A stretch of DNA of 64,000 bases. Source: Misgurnus anguillicaudatus (taxonomy: Eukaryota > Chordata > Actinopteri > Cypriniformes > Cobitidae). Under the pieces are notes generated by a model, which did no database searches, was not told the origin of the DNA, and saw only the letters and a list, made by a program, of their open reading frames with translations. Every line of letters begins with the position of its first letter. The first letter of the stretch is position 1. The stretch lies in assembly GCF_027580225.2 (NCBI RefSeq), contig NC_073358.2, positions 32,762,501 to 32,826,500 on the forward strand, given 5' to 3'. The translations under genes and the position numbers were made by a program. This document shows, piece by piece, positions 36,801 through 43,360 of this stretch.

Positions 36801-39800
36801 GCATGCACACACGCAGACAGACAGACAGTCGTGTTTGCTTTTACATGCACAAGCAGCTCTCTCATTTAAATTCTCACCGTCTCACACATGCACACAAATA
36901 CAAAGATGTGTTCAATTATACAATTATTATTAAGTAGTACATTTAATTCTCAGTCTTTTATACGGCTATAAAATACAATATACACAACAGGTTTGAAAGT
37001 TTGGGGTCACATATCGTCCTTTGGTAATATCTTTTTAATATTTTAGATTAATAGTAAATTCATCAGAGCTTTGAAATAATGCAAACTTTGAGATTGATGC
37101 TGTGACTAGAAAATTCAAAATTAATCAACCTATGTTATATTTTAGCATCTAGCGCTCTTTGCTTCAAGTTTGTAAAAATGTACTCTTGTACAGTTTTTAT
37201 CTATTCTGGTTTCTCAATGGCTGCACAATTCAAGTGATGCATTAAAATAATAATAATAAAATTGTAGTTTTCTAATGAAAGCAAATTAATATGTTGGCTT
37301 GATTATATTTTTGTTTAATTAAATAATTTCAAACATTAAAACAGACCCATTCAGATTCAAATTATTTTTATGATCCAAGAAACATTTCAGTTAAGTGACC
37401 CTAAACTTTTAAACAATGAATTTATGGTACTGTTAAACCCACTGTATTACAGTATGTTGTTTCAAACTATTTAAACACCCCAATATTTTTCTTTCCAAAA
37501 TTTATTAAAGATTTTCAAGTACTTTATTATTCAGGTGATGATTAAAATGTTCTTCTCAAGTGTAACGGGGTTAGCTCAGAGCTTAAGTTTAAGCCTCTGC
37601 TTTAAGGACAGGATGCCAAGCATGCTTATGATGATTTCTGTTAAGACCAGACACGCAAATGAATTATAATCATATTTCTCTGGTAATCTGGCAGGGTGGG
37701 GCTATAGGAATTCTCATTGAATGGAATTGCAATCTGGACTTCCAAATCAAATACTGCAAACCACAATATGAATTTTATGGCCTTTATGGAACTGGGAGAA
37801 ATGATAAGGAGGAGAAACCATCACTGGGATACAATTTCAGGTGGGTGAGACTGTCCCAAAAATTATCTTAATGTCCAAGCTCAATTCTAAAAGAAACCAC
37901 TTATACACAGATCACACGTCATTGAACAGCAACAAATAACAAAGTACAGTTTGATGAGAACATACAATGTAAAAAAAATTTGTAGAAATTACAGTATTAC
38001 TGGCCGCTGGTTGCCGGACTGTAAAAAAAACAGTAGAAATTACAGTATTACTGGGCAGTGGTTGCCAGTAACTTACTGTAGATTTAAATGTTAATATTCA
38101 ATATTTATTTAACTTTGAACAAACTTTTACCAGTAAATAATATACAAGTCTTTATCTTTACAGAATAAAACTATACAGAAATCATTGGAGCCAGAAATCA
38201 TTATCAACCTTTTTGTGTTTTTTGCTTCAGATTTTGTTTTCCAGAATGCTTTGCTTGATGCTGTTATTTTAGTTTTACTCTGTAAAGCCAAAGACTTGTT
38301 AATGTTTAATTTTCATTTAACTTTGAACAAAATGTTGCCAGTAAATAAAAATCTACAGTAAGTTACTGGCAACCAGCTGCAAGTAACACTGTAATTTCTA
38401 CTGAATTTGTTTACAGTGCAGTAACTTACTGTAGATTTTATATTTATGTTACTTACTGGCAACAGTTTGTTCAAAGTTAAATGAACATGAAACATTTTCA
38501 GTCTTTATCTTCTACAGTAAGTTACTGGCATCCAGCTGCATAATTACAGCAACATTTTTACAGTGTAGGGGAGAGTGGGGGTGAAATGAAAGTACCATTT
38601 TTCAGAAAAGCATTATTTTAAAAGATAATATTTTAGACAGATATATTTTTCTTTGCACATGTGTGGTCTATCAATACCAGGTGGGATTTTTTACAAATGT
38701 AAAACGACGTCCAGTATAATTTCACTTTGAACATAAGTTGCACATAAGTCAGCTGGGACGAAAGTAACACTATACAGTACAATATATATGCAAAAAATAA
38801 TTAAATTGCATTTTCATTTTTAATATCAGTTTCATCAAATGTTACAAAAGCAAACCAACAGTACAAACTTGAATTGTAATTCAATTGTAATGTTTTGTGG
38901 ATAAAGGCAGGCGGAGGCAGTGGATCCAAGTGCAGGTGACTTTAATTATAACATAAAGTAATACAAAATAACACTGGAAGAATGAGAATGAAACCAAAAC
39001 AAAACAAACCTGTAAACCACATACATAACTTCAGAGACATAACTTCAAACTAAGAGCATGGGACCGGGGAACACAGAACAGAGTCATGACAAGTATGAAC
39101 ACTATGAAAATTAAAGGAATATTCCATTTTCTTAAAAGAAAAATCCAGATAATTTACTCACCACTATGTCATCCAAAATGTTGATGTCTTTCTTTGTTTA
39201 GTCGAGAAGAAATTATGTTTTTTGAGGAAAACATTGCAGGATTTTTCTCATTTTAATGGACTTTAATAGAGCCCAACATTTAATACTTAACTCAACACTT
39301 AAGTTTTTTTCAACTGAGTTTCAAAGGACTATAAATGATCCCAAACGAGGCATAAGGGTCTTATCTAGCGAAACGATTCTCATTTTTGACAAGAAAAATA
39401 AAAAATATCCACCCCCAAACCACAACTTCTCGTCTAGATCCGGTCCAGCGCGACCTAACGTAAATGGGTGTGACGTAGGGAGGTCACGTGTTACATATAT
39501 AAAACACACATTTGCGGACCATTGTAAACAATAAACTGACACAAAGACATTAATTAGTATCAGTTGACATACAACAACGTAGGAACGGTCCTCTTTCAAC
39601 ACACTTGTAAACACTGGGGTGGAGTTTCGCGTTCGTCCTCTGTGACCTCTTGACATCATGACGTATTACGTGAGGTCAGGCCGGTTCTAGACGAGAAGTT
39701 GTGCTTTAAAAGTGTATATTTTTTATTTTTCTTGTCAAAAATGACAATCGTTTTGCTAGATAAGACCCTTATGCCTCGTTTGGGATTGTTTATAGTCCTT

Positions 39801-42800
39801 TGAAACTCCGTTGAAAAAAACTGTTACGTGTTGAGTTAAGTATTAAATGTTGGGCTCTATTAAAGTCCATTAAAATTAGAAAAATCCTACAATGTTTTCC
39901 TCAAAAAACATAATTTCTGGACTGAACAAAGAAAGAAATCAACATCCCGGATGGTGGTGAGTAAATTATCTGGATTTTTCTTTTAAGAAAATTGAATATT
40001 CCTTTAAATATAAATTCTCAAAATATTGCAACCATATTAGCAGCATTTAATCCCAATTTTTTTTTTAAAACTATTACTTTACTTTTTTTGCTTATGGAAA
40101 AACTTTGAGGCAAACTTCAGGATGTGTTACAGCTGTTGTTGTAACACATGAAACACTGTAACACATGAAACACAAAACACAAATAACCAGAAACGCAACT
40201 TGTATTTAGAAAATAATAACCACTTTAGTCCTTTACTTTTCATGCTTGATAAAAACGATAATTGTCAGCTCTGTCAAGGGTTACGTGCTGAATATGCTGT
40301 CATAATTTGTAATGCAAATGTAATCAGGGCTTTGAGAAAATCACTTTGTTACTTTTGTCCCATGTTACTTTTGCCCCGGTTCTCCCCTACTGTACAGAAG
40401 AAACTAAAGAATGTTTAAAAATTATTTTTGTCTAAACTCACTATTGTTACATATTATGAATTGTTTCAGATATGCTAAACATTATTTGGAAAACGGCAAG
40501 GAGAAGAGAACATTAATGAAGGTGTTTGGTTTAAAGATAGACATCGTTGTTTATGGAATGGTAAATGTATTTTCCTATCAACCATTTACTTTCTTAAGAA
40601 CATTTACATGTTTACAAATATTCTCAATATACCTTGCAGGCGGGAAAATTTGATATTATCCCAACGTTGACAGCTATAGGCTCAGGAGTAGGAATTTTTG
40701 GAGTGGTGAGTATCAACAAAAACAGACTTTTTCAAAGAGAAATCAATACATTGATTGACTGTCAGAATTAAAGGTATAAAACTGTACCTTTTCTGTCGCT
40801 GGGGTGGAACCCTATAAGGTTCATTTTTACAGCACAATAAAATGTTCTACCTTTTCGGTACAATATTATACCTTAAGGACCTATTGTGTGGCTTAAGAAA
40901 CAATTTTGTACCAGTTACATTTTAGGGGTAAATAAAACAGTTAACTGTACCTTTAAAGCAACACAGTGAGTAGATCCTTGAAGGATTAGTCAATTTTCTT
41001 TAAAAAAAATCTGATAATTTGCTCACCACCATGTCACCCAAAATGTTGATGTCTTTCTTTGTTCAGTCGAGAAGAAATTATGTTTTTTGAGGTAAACATT
41101 CCAGGATGTTTCTCATTTTAATGCACTTTAATGGACCCCAATACTTAACAGTTTTAATGCAGTTTAAAATTGCAGTTTCAATGGACTCTAAATGATCCCA
41201 AACAAGGCATAAGGGTCTTATCTAGCGAAACGATTGTCATTTTTGGTAAGAAAAATAAAAAAACTGCATTTTTAAACCACAACCTCTCATCTTCCTCCAG
41301 TCCTGCGACGCGTCAGCGCGACCTCACGTAATTACGTCATCACGTCAAGAGGTCATGGATGACGTTTCAAAACTACGCCCCAGTGTTTACAAGTGTGGAG
41401 AGAGTACCGTTCCGACGTTGTTGTATGTCGAATGATAATAATTAATGTCTTTATGTCAGTTTTTTGTTTAAAATGGTCCGCAAATGTGCGTTTAATATAT
41501 GTAACTCGTGACATTTCCACGTCATTAAACTATTACTTGAGGTCGCTCTGGCTCATCACACAGCCGTAGGAAGAAGAGAAGTTGTTGTTCAAAAGTGCAT
41601 ATATATTTTATTTTTCTTGTCAAAAATGACAATCGTTTTGCTAGATAAGACCCTTATGCCTCGTTTGAGATTGTTTGGAGTCCTTTAAAGCTGCAATTTT
41701 GAACTGCATTAAAACTGTTGGGATCCATTAAAGTCCATTAAAATAAGAAATATCCTGAAATGTTTTCCCTAAAAAACATAATTTCTTCTCGACTGAACAA
41801 AGAAAGACATCAACATTTTGGATGACATGGTGGTGAGTAAATTATCTGGATTTTTTTTAAGAAAATTGACTTATCCTTTAAGGTACAGTAATGTACCCAA
41901 AATGGTCTAACATTGTATTATGTTTAGTATACATGCAAACGTACAAAACGGAACCTTGGGGGTACCACCCCACCAACAGAAAAGGTACTGTTTTAAACCG
42001 ATTCTCTAGGATTGCTACATCTAATTTTTATTTATGAATATATACAAACAGAATGCTAGAATCCATAAGCCTGGGACATTTGTATGTCATCCTGTATTTA
42101 GTTACTTGTACAGAAGTTAGTTCCACTTTAATATGACTGGACAATTATTAGTCTGTGTGACACATACAGTAACACATGATCCTATTTTGGCTATTTAATT
42201 TTTTTACTTGGAATTTATTTTTTATTTTTGGGGTGATGCTGCCAAGCTGTGTTCCTGCAACTTAGATTGTCACACAAGATTCAATACTGTATGCAAAATG
42301 TGCAATAATTTAAAAAAATCTTGTTAAACAATGCTATAAACGTGCTAAGATAATCCTTTTAATGTTGTCAATCTTTTAAAGGATTTTAAAAATTATATGT
42401 ATTATTTCTTTTTATAGGCAACCGTTGTGTGTGATGTGCTCCTTCTCCATTTACTTCCAAAAAGAGATTTCTACAAAAACATGAAATTCAAGAATACAGA
42501 AATGCTAGAAGAGGTTTGTTTTTACATATATCAACAACTTGAGCACATTGATGTCATCTTCATGAGTAGGCTATTGCCAGCCTGATCTCACGAGTTGGCT
42601 AATTCGTAGCAATTCATACGAAGTTAATAGTGCAAAATCATACGCCGCACCTAACCCCAACGTAACAGGGGTCAAGGCAAATGAATGAATTAATACGAAT
42701 TAGCCAACTCGTAAAATACGTACGAATGCTTGTGAGATAGCGTTGCATTGCTCGTAATGATTACAGTAATGCTCTGAGTGATCATGCAAAATTCGGTTGT

Positions 42801-43290
42801 CGAAGTCATACTGTACTTTGTTTCCTAAACACTAGATGGCAGCAGAGACACATTTTTAGACACAAGAAACTGTTTAATGAGCAGCTGCAGATGCCCAAAC
42901 ATTTACATCAAGTTGCCTTTCTTAAGTGTCAGCACAGAAACATCTTCACTTCAGCACTAATAGGGAGTTTCATAAAATTCCAATCACGCTATTAAACAAG
43001 TGTGTGTGTGTGTGAGTCCAAAACATGCTTGTGTATTTGTTGCAAGTATCTTACTTTTGGGCTGCATGGATGTGGGCAGTATGCAATTTATCAGGCATCT
43101 ACATTTAAGCCCAGGAAACAACATAGCTTCCTATAGATATCTCTGCAGTGATAGTTACCATAGCAATGCACATCGACCAAACTCATTGTTTTATAGGAAA
43201 CGAAAAATGAGGGCACATCTTAACCTGCAAGAGTCCCAGTTGAGTATCTCTCTAAGAAAGAAAAATATTGATTACTTCAAAAAAAGAGAA

Positions 43291-43360
<70 letters not shown>

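Noticed and set aside
39321..39659. 112-codon minus-strand ORF and overlapping plus-strand ORFs
   Set aside because: All lie in the arm of a palindromic non-coding transposon.
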